A stretch of 64,000 nucleotides of DNA from an uncultured Clostridia bacterium. Its GTDB lineage: Bacteria; Bacillota; Clostridia; TANB77; UBA1234. Within the stretch, counting starts at the first letter, position 1. Each line of letters starts with the position of its first letter. Both the position numbers and the translations under genes were made by a program. Positions 25,421-34,484 of the stretch are shown here, one piece after another. A model generated the notes under the pieces. It saw nothing but the letters and a program-made list of their open reading frames with translations. It ran no database searches and was not told where the DNA came from. The stretch covers positions 65,086 to 129,085 of the forward strand of contig CAKPEF010000003.1 of the NCBI GenBank assembly GCA_934149305.1, in the 5' to 3' direction.

Positions 25421-27847
25421 ATGGTATACAAATTCACAAATAGAGCCGAAAAATCAATAGAGATGGCACAAGAAATTGCGGCGGAGTTAGGACATAATTA
25501 TGTAGGCACAGAACATTTACTATGCGGACTTGTGAGAGAAGGCAGTGGACTTGCATATAAAGTGCTTGCAAATCAAGGTGTGACAGAAGAAAAGATAATA
25601 GAAATGATAGAAGAACTAATAGGCAGAGGAGAACCGTTAGATGAACTTCCTGAGGGGTATACACCAAGAACAAAAAGAGTTTTTGAAATAAGCTTTATGG
25701 AAGCAAAAAGATTAAATAATAATTATATAGGTACAGAACATATCTTGCTTGGTATAATGAAAGAGGGAGATAGTGTCGCAGTAAGAATTATAATGGATTT
25801 AGGTGTAGACATTCAAAAAATGTTTTCAGAACTTTTAAAAACATTAACAGAAGAAAATGCTGGCAATCCAAATCCAAATGCTAAAAGCAAACAAAGCTAT
25901 AATCAAACACCAACATTAAATCAATTCGGTAAAGATTTGACTAATGAGGCAATCGAAGGAAAACTTGACCCAATCATAGGCAGAGAAAATGAAATCGAAA
26001 GAATTATTCAAATACTTAGCAGAAGAACTAAAAACAATCCATGCTTAATAGGTGAACCAGGTGTTGGTAAGACAGCTGTTGTAGAGGCTTTAGCAGAAAA
26101 GATTGTTAGCGGTGAAGTCCCTGAAAATCTAAAGGATAAAAGAGTAGTTTCACTTGATGTTTCTTCAATGGTAGCAGGTGCAAAATACAGAGGTGATTTC
26201 GAAGACAGACTTAAGAAATGTCTTGCTGAAATTAAAAAGAGTGGAAATGTTATATTGTTCATAGATGAGATTCATACAATTGTTGGTGCTGGTGCTGCAG
26301 AAGGTGCAATAGATGCGGCTAATATTTTAAAACCACTATTAGCAAGGGCTGAAATACAAGTAATCGGTGCAACAACTTTGAATGAATATAGAAAGTATAT
26401 AGAAAAAGATGCTGCTCTTGAAAGAAGATTTCAACCAGTTACAGTTGGCGAGCCAACTCAAGAAGAAACAATAGAGATTTTGAAAGGCATTAGAGATAAA
26501 TATGAAGCACATCACAAAGTAAAGATAACTGATGAGGCTATTAAGGCGGCAGTAGAGCTTTCTTCAAGATATATAAATGATAGATATTTGCCAGATAAAG
26601 CAATTGACTTAATGGATGAAGCTGCATCAAAAGTAAAACTAGCTTCATTAACTGCTCCAAAAGAGGTTAAGAAGATTGAAGAAAAAATAGGTGAAATAGT
26701 AAAAGAAAAAGAAGATGCAATAAATGTTCAAGATTTCGAGAAAGCAGCAAAATTAAGAGATAAAGAGCAAAAAGAAAAAGAAAAATTAGAAAAAGTTAAA
26801 CTAGAATGGGAGCAAAAGAACCAAATCAAAGAAACAAAAGTAACTGAAGAAGATATAGCCGGAATTGTTTCAAACTGGACTGGAGTTCCTGTTGTAAAAT
26901 TAACAGAGGCAGAAGCCGATAAATTAAAGAATTTGGAGGCTGAGCTTCATAAGAGAGTAATTGGTCAAGATGAAGCAATTGTCGCAGTTGCAAAGGCTAT
27001 AAGAAGAGGAAGAGTTGGACTAAAAGATCCAAAGAGACCAATTGGTTCATTTATCTTCTTAGGACCTACAGGTGTTGGTAAAACCGAGACTTGTAAAGCA
27101 CTTGCAGAATGCTTATTTGGAAACGAAAATGCAATGATAAGAGTTGATATGTCTGAGTATATGGAGAAACACACAGTTGCTAAACTAATTGGTGCACCTC
27201 CAGGATATGTAGGATATGAAGAAGGCGGACAATTAACTGAAAAAGTTAGAAGAAAACCTTATAGCGTAATTTTATTCGATGAGATTGAAAAAGCGCATCC
27301 AGATGTATTCAACATATTACTTCAAATCTTAGAAGATGGTAGACTTACAGATTCTCAAGGAAGAACAGTAGATTTCAAAAATACAGTAATTATAATGACA
27401 TCAAATATAGGTGCAAGAAGTATTGTTGAGAATAAGACAATCGGATTTAATGACGAAGAAAGCAAGAAGAAAAACTATGATCAAATTAAAGAAAATGTAA
27501 TGTCAGAATTAAAGAAAGAATTCAGACCAGAATTTTTAAACAGAATAGATGAGATTATAGTATTTAAACCATTAGACGAAAAAGAAATTGAGAAGATTGT
27601 TGATCTTATGCTTACTGCAGCTACAAAGAGACTTGAAGGTAGAGATATCGAAGTTTCTGTTACAGATGAGCTTAAGAAATATATTGCAAAGAAAGGCTTT
27701 GATGTAACATATGGCGCAAGACCTTTAAGAAGAGCAATTCAAAATCTTGTAGAAGACAAATTGGCAGAAGAAATCTTAGATGGAAAAATCAAAGATGGAG
27801 ACAAAGTAAAATTAACTTATCAAGATGGAGAAGTGAAAATAGTCTAA
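25421..27847 (+). CDS. clpC: ClpC AAA+ unfoldase
   Basis: 808 residues. Two N-terminal Clp_N repeats (NYVGTEHLLCGL, NYIGTEHILLGI) bind adaptors and phospho-Arg. D1 Walker A is GEPGVGKTAVVE, D2 Walker A GPTGVGKTETCK. The UVR motif of the middle domain (VQDFEKAAKLRDKEQ) is present. It feeds substrates to ClpP, which is not in the window. Last gene of the CtsR operon. Confidence 0.97.
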   Translation: MVYKFTNRAEKSIEMAQEIAAELGHNYVGTEHLLCGLVREGSGLAYKVLANQGVTEEKIIEMIEELIGRGEPLDELPEGYTPRTKRVFEISFMEAKRLNNNYIGTEHILLGIMKEGDSVAVRIIMDLGVDIQKMFSELLKTLTEENAGNPNPNAKSKQSYNQTPTLNQFGKDLTNEAIEGKLDPIIGRENEIERIIQILSRRTKNNPCLIGEPGVGKTAVVEALAEKIVSGEVPENLKDKRVVSLDVSSMVAGAKYRGDFEDRLKKCLAEIKKSGNVILFIDEIHTIVGAGAAEGAIDAANILKPLLARAEIQVIGATTLNEYRKYIEKDAALERRFQPVTVGEPTQEETIEILKGIRDKYEAHHKVKITDEAIKAAVELSSRYINDRYLPDKAIDLMDEAASKVKLASLTAPKEVKKIEEKIGEIVKEKEDAINVQDFEKAAKLRDKEQKEKEKLEKVKLEWEQKNQIKETKVTEEDIAGIVSNWTGVPVVKLTEAEADKLKNLEAELHKRVIGQDEAIVAVAKAIRRGRVGLKDPKRPIGSFIFLGPTGVGKTETCKALAECLFGNENAMIRVDMSEYMEKHTVAKLIGAPPGYVGYEEGGQLTEKVRRKPYSVILFDEIEKAHPDVFNILLQILEDGRLTDSQGRTVDFKNTVIIMTSNIGARSIVENKTIGFNDEESKKKNYDQIKENVMSELKKEFRPEFLNRIDEIIVFKPLDEKEIEKIVDLMLTAATKRLEGRDIEVSVTDELKKYIAKKGFDVTYGARPLRRAIQNLVEDKLAEEILDGKIKDGDKVKLTYQDGEVKIV

Positions 27848-27865
27848 TAGATGAAGAATAGTAAC

Positions 27866-27910
27866 TGCCCCATGTAGCGCTTGCTGAATAGTCAAGCTCT
27901 ACATGGGGCA
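27866..27910 (+). repeat. Unusual GC-rich long hairpin after clpC
   Basis: TGCCCCATGTAG pairs perfectly with CTACATGGGGCA, and inside GCTTG pairs with CAAGC. There is no T run after it, so it is not a standard terminator; it may protect the clpC mRNA 3' end or be a small RNA or mobile remnant. Confidence 0.75.
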
Positions 27911-28039
27911 GGATATTATGATATGCAAAAACAGAATTGTAACATTTTTGTAACTTAACTGTAACAAAAATGTAATTGAAAAAATATGTTAAAAAGGATA
28001 GAATGGAAATGGTACAAAAGATTAAAAGGGGTGATTTTC

Positions 28040-28477
28040 GTGTGGACAGAGGAGATTTGCCAAAATATAACTAATGAATTAACTAAACAACTAGATGATA
28101 GATCTTTTTTTGATGCAAAAAAATATTATACTGATATTCATAAAAACACAGAAACTACGGTAAATAGACCAAAAGATAGTAACATAACAAAAAATGATTT
28201 TTCTGACATAGATTCAGCAGTTAAAGGAATGGCATTTTCAAACAAAATTCCGATAGATCCCCAAAAGTGTACAGTGAATGATTTAACTACAGAGAAAAGA
28301 AAAATATATAAAATTTCTGATTTGTTGTCGCAAAATTTAGTAGAAACAATAGAAATACCAATAAATAGTCCTAAAACATGTACATCACTTGCGGTGGTAC
28401 AGAAATTTGATTGGAATAGTTTTTTATTTTCAGATTTAAAAGTAGCATGGAAAATGGTGAAAAACAGCTTGAAATAA
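28040..28477 (+). CDS. Hypothetical protein, about 145 residues
   Basis: GTG at 28040 has AGGGGTG 6-7 bases before it; the frame stays open back to 27986. The product MWTEEICQNITNELTKQLDD is soluble, with no clear domain, and its middle is polar (Thr, Asp, Lys). Function unknown. A separate unit after the clpC operon. Confidence 0.5.
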   Translation: MWTEEICQNITNELTKQLDDRSFFDAKKYYTDIHKNTETTVNRPKDSNITKNDFSDIDSAVKGMAFSNKIPIDPQKCTVNDLTTEKRKIYKISDLLSQNLVETIEIPINSPKTCTSLAVVQKFDWNSFLFSDLKVAWKMVKNSLK

Positions 28478-28662
28478 TAGCTTTTGTGAGTATAGAACAT
28501 AATGTGGTTGCAAAGTAAAACTGGTTAGTATATAATACAAAATAATGATGGACTAAGAAAGGAAAAAAGATATGAACGCTAAAACCCTTGAGGCTGTAAC
28601 ACACACACACACACACGATATATTGCTTAACAAATAAAAAAACTTCAAATAAAATAAGAGAT

Positions 28663-28697
28663 AGCTAGTATTATGTAAAACATAATGCTAGCTTTTT
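28663..28697 (+). terminator. Intrinsic terminator
   Basis: AGCTAGTATTATG / CATAATGCTAGCT with a short loop and TTTTT. Confidence 0.85.
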
Positions 28698-28737
28698 GTG
28701 CGTAAAAATAGGCAAAACAATTAGCCTTAGGCACAGA

Positions 28738-28765
28738 AATGTAGCTTAAGCGTGCTCCATAAAAA
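28738..28765 (+). repeat. Dispersed leader repeat copy
   Basis: AATGTAGCTTAAG then CGTGCTCCATAAAAAC; a shorter 5' arm than other copies. Confidence 0.72.
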
Positions 28766-28820
28766 CTCAAAAAGGTAGCATAATCGGTTTAAAAGCGCCA
28801 ACTAGCTTTAGGCACAAAAA

Positions 28821-28876
28821 ATGTAGCGGAGCACAGTGTGCTCCATGAAAATTAAGCTTAATTGTGCTCCATAAAA
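28821..28876 (+). repeat. Two adjacent dispersed leader repeat copies before the SLH gene
   Basis: The first is TGTAGC with GGAGCACA G TGTGCTCC, a perfect 8-base-pair palindromic stem, followed by ATGAAAA. The second, starting at 28852, is reduced to AAGCTTAATTGTGCTCCATA and is followed by a GAACACAA box and the SLH gene ribosome site. Confidence 0.78.
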
Positions 28877-28913
28877 TCATAGAACACAATTTATATTGAA
28901 AAGAGGGGAACAT

Positions 28914-31625
28914 ATGAAAAAGAATTTTAAAATTTTATTTTTGTATTTAATATGCTTAATCATGATTTTTTCTTCTAATGTTTTTGCAGTAGATTATTCA
29001 GATCTTAATAAAAGTCATTGGGCATATAATGTAATAATGGACATGACATCTAAAAAAATATTATCTGGATATCCAGGTAATACATTCATACCAGATAAGT
29101 CAGTAACAAGAGCAGAGTTTGCGAAAATTTTGGTTTTGACATTAAATTTAAAGGAGAAAAATAATATTTCGTTCCAAGATGTTGAAAAAGAACATTGGGC
29201 ATATAATTATATCGAAGTTGCTAGTAAGTATTTGTCAGCATACAGAGGAGAAAACGATACACTATTTTTCAGGCCATCAGATGAAGCTGTGAGAGAAGAT
29301 GTAGCAGTTTCTGTTGTAATGGCGGCTGGACTTCAAGATTCTTCTTACAAACTTTCTACATTAAATAAATTTTCTGATAAAGAAAATATATCAGAAAATT
29401 TAAAAAAGTATGTAGCAATAGCTGTTGAAAATGAATTGATGAGAGGAAACGCAGATGGCACATTTAATCCAAAAGGCAAATTAACAAGAGCTGAAGTTTG
29501 CCAATTGATGCATAATTCGCTAAGTGTATTAGAAAAGATAGTATTAGATGAAGAAAAAATAAAATTTCCTACATTTAAATATGATGAAGAGACAGGTACA
29601 GTTGACTTAGGCAAGGACTGGAAAAAATATAAATATTCATATGGCACTAAAATAAAGAAAATAAGAAAACCATCTAGCCAAGTTCTAACTTTTAATGAAT
29701 TAGAAGAAGGAAATGATTATTTTAGTGGCAAATATCTTTTTATAATAGATGCACAGCATGAAGATAATTATGTTAAAATCAAAATAGTTAACCCATTTGA
29801 TGATGTATCTTATGATAGCGAGAAAAATACATTAAATTTAGGAAGCGATTATAAAAATTTTAAATATGGATATTCGGATTCATTAAATAGCGTGAAAATA
29901 TCTTATACACCAAGCAAAAAAATACTAACTTACTCAAAAGATGCCAAAGATAATAGTGGAACAACATTTGGTAAGAAATATATTTTTGTGGCTCTAAAAC
30001 AAAATAAAGCATGTTATACATACTTTGAGATTGAAACTCAAACAAAGGAAAATGAAGAAACTAATACAAGTAAAACAGATATCAAATATGATGTAAATAC
30101 AGGTATACTTGACTTAGGGGAGAATTGGAATCAATATGTTTATTTAGATGAGTATAACGCAAGTATAGAGCGTGGTACTAAGTATACTCCATCGCAAAGA
30201 TATTTAACATATACAGAAGAGCTTGAAAGAACTTTTTATTTTGAACCTTCGAAGTATAATGTTGAGGGCGAATGCAAAAGAGAAATATTGGTAAAATCTA
30301 AAAATGTCTTTTGCGGAAATTATGTGCTTGTAATGAAAAAAGATAATATAAATGATTCTGTAAAAATAGAAACCAAAAATCCTTTCGCAGAAATAAAAAT
30401 TGATAGAATAAATGGCACAATTAATTTGGGTAAGAACTATACTAAGTTTTTGTTTAGTTACGGAAATGATGTTGATGGTTTTTCTAATTTTGAAAAATAT
30501 ACGCCTAATAAAAAGGTGTTAAATTATTCTAATTCAAATAACAGAAACAAAAATTCAACATTCAATGCAATGTACGTGTGGATTTCATTAAAGGCTAATC
30601 CTGCTTCAAGAGTATGCTATAATATGTCAAACATATTGTATACATACGATAATGAAAACCATACTGTAGACTTGGGTGAGGATTGGAGAGATTACAGATA
30701 TACTTCTTTAGATTCAGATAAACTTTATTATAAGGATCGAATGTATAAGACATCACAAAGAGTGTTAAATTATGGAACAAATTGTCCAGGGTATCTTGGA
30801 AAATATTTATACATTTTAAATAGAAAAAATCCTTACAATTATGTAAGAATTGAAGTGGAAGACCCATTTAGATATATAAAATTTAACCAAGAGAATTGTA
30901 CAATTGATTTAGGCAAATACTATAAAGATTTTGTATACTGCTATGGTAATAGTAGAGAAAACATGTCAGCTTATAAAGCTCCTAGCAAACAAGTTTTGAG
31001 TTTTTCTAAGCAAGAAAGCAATTCAACATATAATGGCAAGTTCGTAACAATATCCTTAGCTAAAAATTTAAATAGTAAATATCATATAAATAATATTTTA
31101 TCATACAAATATGATGTAGAAAAAGGAACGCTTGATTTAGGAGAAGATTGGCAAAGCAAGTTAATTTCTTATGCTGAAGGTTTATATATACCATCAGCAA
31201 GGGTGCTAAATTATAGAAGAATAATACCAGAAGATAAAGCTTTTCAAATTATTGGTGGAAGAATAGATTTTGATGCAGAAGTTGATGGAACAACAGAGTA
31301 TTTTATGGGAAATACAGTGTTTGTAATTGATAAAAATGATAGAAGTATATATAAAGAAATCCAAACTTCTAATAATCTTTTCGGCGATGTCTATTATTAT
31401 AAAATGGGATCGAGCGAGTATATAAACCTTGGGGATTCCTATGAAAAATTTGTTTATTATGATAGTGAGAAAAAACTTGTAAATGCAACCGAAGAGGAGC
31501 TTTTTGTCGGTGATGCTTATTTAGGATATATAAGTGCTAGCGGAGTGGAGATTCCTCATCAGAGTGTTTTAATATATTTAAAAGAAAACATGAATTCATA
31601 CATGGAAATTAAAGTAGATGAATAA
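28914..31625 (+). CDS. Large SLH-domain surface protein with eight LDLGxxW/Y repeats
   Basis: 903 residues from ATG at 28914 (GAGGGG 5 bases before). The signal peptide KILFLYLICLIMIFSS ends near SNVFAV. Three SLH domains (~28-215) anchor it to wall polymer. Then about eight units of ~80 residues follow, each with a beta-strand signature of the type YDxxxGTxDLGxDWxxYxY (seen as TVDLGKDWKKYKY, TLNLGSDYKNFKY, ILDLGENWNQYVY, TINLGKNYTKFLF, TVDLGEDWRDYRY, TIDLGKYYKDFVY, TLDLGEDWQSKL, YINLGDSYEKFVY). The repeat family is not known to me. It may be an S-layer or adhesin protein. The O-antigen ligase gene lies 61 bases downstream. Confidence 0.85.
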   Translation: MKKNFKILFLYLICLIMIFSSNVFAVDYSDLNKSHWAYNVIMDMTSKKILSGYPGNTFIPDKSVTRAEFAKILVLTLNLKEKNNISFQDVEKEHWAYNYIEVASKYLSAYRGENDTLFFRPSDEAVREDVAVSVVMAAGLQDSSYKLSTLNKFSDKENISENLKKYVAIAVENELMRGNADGTFNPKGKLTRAEVCQLMHNSLSVLEKIVLDEEKIKFPTFKYDEETGTVDLGKDWKKYKYSYGTKIKKIRKPSSQVLTFNELEEGNDYFSGKYLFIIDAQHEDNYVKIKIVNPFDDVSYDSEKNTLNLGSDYKNFKYGYSDSLNSVKISYTPSKKILTYSKDAKDNSGTTFGKKYIFVALKQNKACYTYFEIETQTKENEETNTSKTDIKYDVNTGILDLGENWNQYVYLDEYNASIERGTKYTPSQRYLTYTEELERTFYFEPSKYNVEGECKREILVKSKNVFCGNYVLVMKKDNINDSVKIETKNPFAEIKIDRINGTINLGKNYTKFLFSYGNDVDGFSNFEKYTPNKKVLNYSNSNNRNKNSTFNAMYVWISLKANPASRVCYNMSNILYTYDNENHTVDLGEDWRDYRYTSLDSDKLYYKDRMYKTSQRVLNYGTNCPGYLGKYLYILNRKNPYNYVRIEVEDPFRYIKFNQENCTIDLGKYYKDFVYCYGNSRENMSAYKAPSKQVLSFSKQESNSTYNGKFVTISLAKNLNSKYHINNILSYKYDVEKGTLDLGEDWQSKLISYAEGLYIPSARVLNYRRIIPEDKAFQIIGGRIDFDAEVDGTTEYFMGNTVFVIDKNDRSIYKEIQTSNNLFGDVYYYKMGSSEYINLGDSYEKFVYYDSEKKLVNATEEELFVGDAYLGYISASGVEIPHQSVLIYLKENMNSYMEIKVDE

Positions 31626-31632
31626 ATACTGA

Positions 31633-31671
31633 CATAAGAGCTGTCTTGTTTAAGGCAGCTCTTATGAAAAA
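31633..31671 (+). terminator. Inverted repeat between SLH and ligase genes, weak terminator
   Basis: CATAAGAGCTG / CAGCTCTTATG stem of 11 pairs; followed by AAAAAA rather than T on the plus strand, so efficient termination is doubtful and readthrough into the ligase gene is likely. Confidence 0.45.
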
Positions 31672-31686
31672 ATAGAAAGGTATAAT

Positions 31687-33358
31687 ATGCAAAAAAGTAG
31701 AAAAATAGATTTGATAAAAATAATTATATTCATGGCGCCGATATTTGGAGGTTTTTTAAGCTTATTCTCGAATGTCATGTTAAGCATAATCTGTTTAATT
31801 GGTTTAATATACAAAATCAATAAAAATAGAAAAATTATATTGCCCAAAGATACTAAATTCTATCTTTTAAGTGTTTATATAATTGCATTTATTGTAACTA
31901 GCTTTTATGCTGTAGATAAGGGAATGGCTGTAATAGGTTTTATAAAAAATTTAAGTATAATCCTTTTTACAATTTTATTCTTGCAGTACGAATATAAAGA
32001 TGATGATGTAGTACATATTTTAAATGTAATTCCTATGTCAGGAGTTGTATCTGTAATTATAAGTTTTCTTTCAATGATTTTTAAATCCGATTTGTATTTT
32101 TTTAATGATAGGTTACAAGGGTTATTTGAATATGCCAACTCGTATGGTTTATTTTTAGTAGTAGCCTTGGTAGTACAATTGTTTCAAGAAAAGAAAGGCG
32201 TAAGAGCACATATTTGCGCAGGCATACTAATTACAGGAATAATAATGACTAATAGTAGAGCTATTATCATTTTAATGGTGCTATGTGAAATATCTTTATT
32301 GTTTCTTTCTCATCAAAACAAAAAAAGAATATTTTTAATAATTATGATTTCAGTCTTGCGGATTATTAGTAGCAAACAATCTATTTCACATGGAAAAAAG
32401 AATAACAAAAGACATGATGCAAAGTGGAGAAATGACAACAAGATTACTTTATTATAAAGATGCAATAGATATGATAAAGAATAATCCGTTTGGGTATGGA
32501 TATATGGGTTGGTACTATAAGCAAACAGAAATACAAACAGGAATATATGATGCAAAATATGTACATTGCTCATTGCTACAAATAATGCTTGATGTTGGTA
32601 TAATCCCAATGATTTGTTTGAGCATTTTTGCCGTATTAACTTTCTTTGATAAAAAACAAAATGTCATCAGTAGACTAATAATGATCTTAATATTAGGTCA
32701 TTCGATGATAGATATAGACTTTGAATATATATATTTCATATTGTTATTCATAATCATGTCGAAATTTAATACAAAAACACTTTTATCGAAAAAGGTGTTT
32801 AATGTAGGGATAGGTGTGCTATTATGTAGTTTCTTTATAATTGCAATCTCAGCATTAGCTTATGAAATTAAAGATTATAAAACAGCATATAGCATTTTGC
32901 CATTTTATACAGATGCGCTCCAAGAAGAATTATATACTGTTACATCGCCAGCAGAACAACTTGAAATAGCAAACATGGCATATAAATATAACAAGAATAT
33001 AAGTGGCATATATGAGGCTTTTTCTAACAAATTAGTAAATGAAAAGAAATATGATGAGGCCATATATTATCAGAAAAAAAGATTATTATTAAATAAATAT
33101 GTAATGAGAAATTATCTAGAATACTTATCATATTTAAGTGAAGGATTTTCATACTATGTTCAAAAAAACGATGAAAAAAATGTTCAAATGTTTGCGCAAG
33201 CTGTGCTTGAAATAGAAGACATAATAGACAAAACAAGTGCAAATACAAATCCGTTAAGTTATAAGACAAAACATGTTCCAAACTTCGATTTGCCAGAAGA
33301 TGCAAAAATGTATATAGAAAGAATGAAAAAAGTTGGCGAAAAACAAAATACAATGTAA
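31687..33358 (+). CDS. O-antigen ligase/polymerase-like membrane protein, interrupted by +1 frameshift at a CGG codon
   Basis: A polytopic Wzy/WaaL-type protein with about ten membrane helices. The first part (224 codons) contains FEYANSYGLFL and TNSRAIII; then CGG stands in frame (32359-32361). Skipping C32359 gives GGA and continues GLLVANNLFHMEKRITKD, with the family segments NNPFGYGYMGW and HCSLLQIMLDVGIIP, to 33358. The joined product of 556 residues has a C-terminal TPR-like helical tail. Staying in frame ends 33 codons on. Likely joins sugar polymers at the outer membrane face; linked with surface genes. Confidence 0.8.
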
Positions 33359-33359
33359 A

Positions 33360-33628
33360 ATGTAAGCGTGCTTCAAAAAAATCGAATAGAATTAACTCAA
33401 TATTAAATGCAAGCGTGCTCCATAAAAACCAAATAGAGTTAACTCAATATTAAAGGTAGGCATGTAGCGGAGCACAGCGTGCTCCATAAAAACCAAATAG
33501 AGTTAACTCAGTATTAAAGGTAGGCATGTAGCGGAGCACAGTGTGCTCCATAAAAACAACATAGAATTAACTCAATGTTAAATGTAAGTGTGTAGCTTAA
33601 GTTTAGGCGTGCTCCATAAAAATCAATT
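33360..33628 (+). repeat. Tandem array of five dispersed leader repeats
   Basis: Five GTGCTCCATAAAAA-type boxes (the first reads GTGCTTCAAAAAA) at spacings of about 47, 64, 64 and 66 bases. They are separated by a shared AATAGAGTTAACTCAATATT segment that contains the palindrome GAGTTAACTC. Two middle units carry a perfect GGAGCAC/GTGCTCC hairpin. The array fills the gap before the DUF2628 gene. It suggests local duplication of the dispersed element. Confidence 0.88.
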
Positions 33629-33702
33629 GATAGCAGCACATTAAAATCTGAAAAATATTATAATTAGTGAGTGAAACCACTAGAAATAAGGGGGAAAAAC
33701 GA

Positions 33703-34257
33703 ATGGAAGAAAAATTAGTACTAGAATACATAGGCAAAAATGCAGATAAAATTGTAAATAAAAAACTAAATTGGCCTGCAGCAATATTGGGCGCATTCTT
33801 GGGCCCGATATGGTTCTTTTATAGAAAATCATATTTGCTAGGATTTATATTATTGTATGGCTCAACCGTTCTTTTTGGAATTACAGTTGATCTTGGAATA
33901 AAGTTTGCATATCCTATAATAAGCTTTTTTATTTATTTGTTTACTGCTAATAAATTATATTTGTGGGATGTTAAAAGAAAAGTAAAAAAAATGATGTTAT
34001 CTTCAAACAACCTGTCAGAAGAGAAATTATCATCTTGTGAAGAAGAAGTGGCAGAAGCCAATATAGGGCCAATCCATGTAGATGAAAAACCGCTAATATC
34101 TAAAGTAAGGGAAAAAGGTGGAACAAGTGCTAATGCAGTAGGAAATTATATAAGTTTTTTCATAATAGTTGGAATTGTTATATTCATTGTGATTGTAAAA
34201 TTTTGTTGGGCTTTCTTCATAGGCTTTATAAAACTCATAATGCAAATGCATGATTAA
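33703..34257 (+). CDS. DUF2628-type membrane protein
   Basis: 184 residues from ATG at 33703, behind AAGGGGGAA. The N-terminus has NWPAAILGAFLGPIWFFYRK, typical of DUF2628 (fW.AaFF.g.iWflYRKmy), followed by two or three membrane helices (~40-85), an acidic linker and a last helix (~150-178). Function unknown. Confidence 0.75.
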   Translation: MEEKLVLEYIGKNADKIVNKKLNWPAAILGAFLGPIWFFYRKSYLLGFILLYGSTVLFGITVDLGIKFAYPIISFFIYLFTANKLYLWDVKRKVKKMMLSSNNLSEEKLSSCEEEVAEANIGPIHVDEKPLISKVREKGGTSANAVGNYISFFIIVGIVIFIVIVKFCWAFFIGFIKLIMQMHD

Positions 34258-34327
34258 GAAAATAATAGCTATGAAAAACCTAAATTTGGCAAATTAAAGT
34301 ACATAATAAAAGTTAATACATAATCAA

Positions 34328-34366
34328 ATTACCTTATAGAGAACTAACTCTATGAGGTAATTTTTG
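34328..34366 (+). terminator. Intrinsic terminator
   Basis: TTACCTTATAGAG / CTCTATGAGGTAA with TTTTT. Confidence 0.8.
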
Positions 34367-34484
34367 TTATCAATATGTGATATAGTTGGAATTGTTTCCA
34401 TTTTTCTTATAAAATGTTATAATGGCAATAGATATAAGAAATGTAAAAATAAAACTTTATTACAAAACATAGGAGTAGATAAAA

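Larger units (their letters stand above)
28478..28913 (+). other. Gene-free stretch of 436 bases with microsatellite, terminator and repeats
   Basis: It holds a 21-codon frame (28572-28637, MNAKTLEAVTHTHTHDILLN plus Lys) containing an (AC)n run at 28599-28616, a terminator at 28663-28697 and three leader repeats (28738-28765 and 28821-28876). The small frame has GAAAGGAAAAAAG before ATG but no recognisable product. Confidence 0.5.

Noticed and set aside
33360..33628. CRISPR array
   Set aside because: The units are similar throughout, the spacers are not unique, period is irregular and no cas genes are nearby; it is a tandem repeat of the dispersed element.
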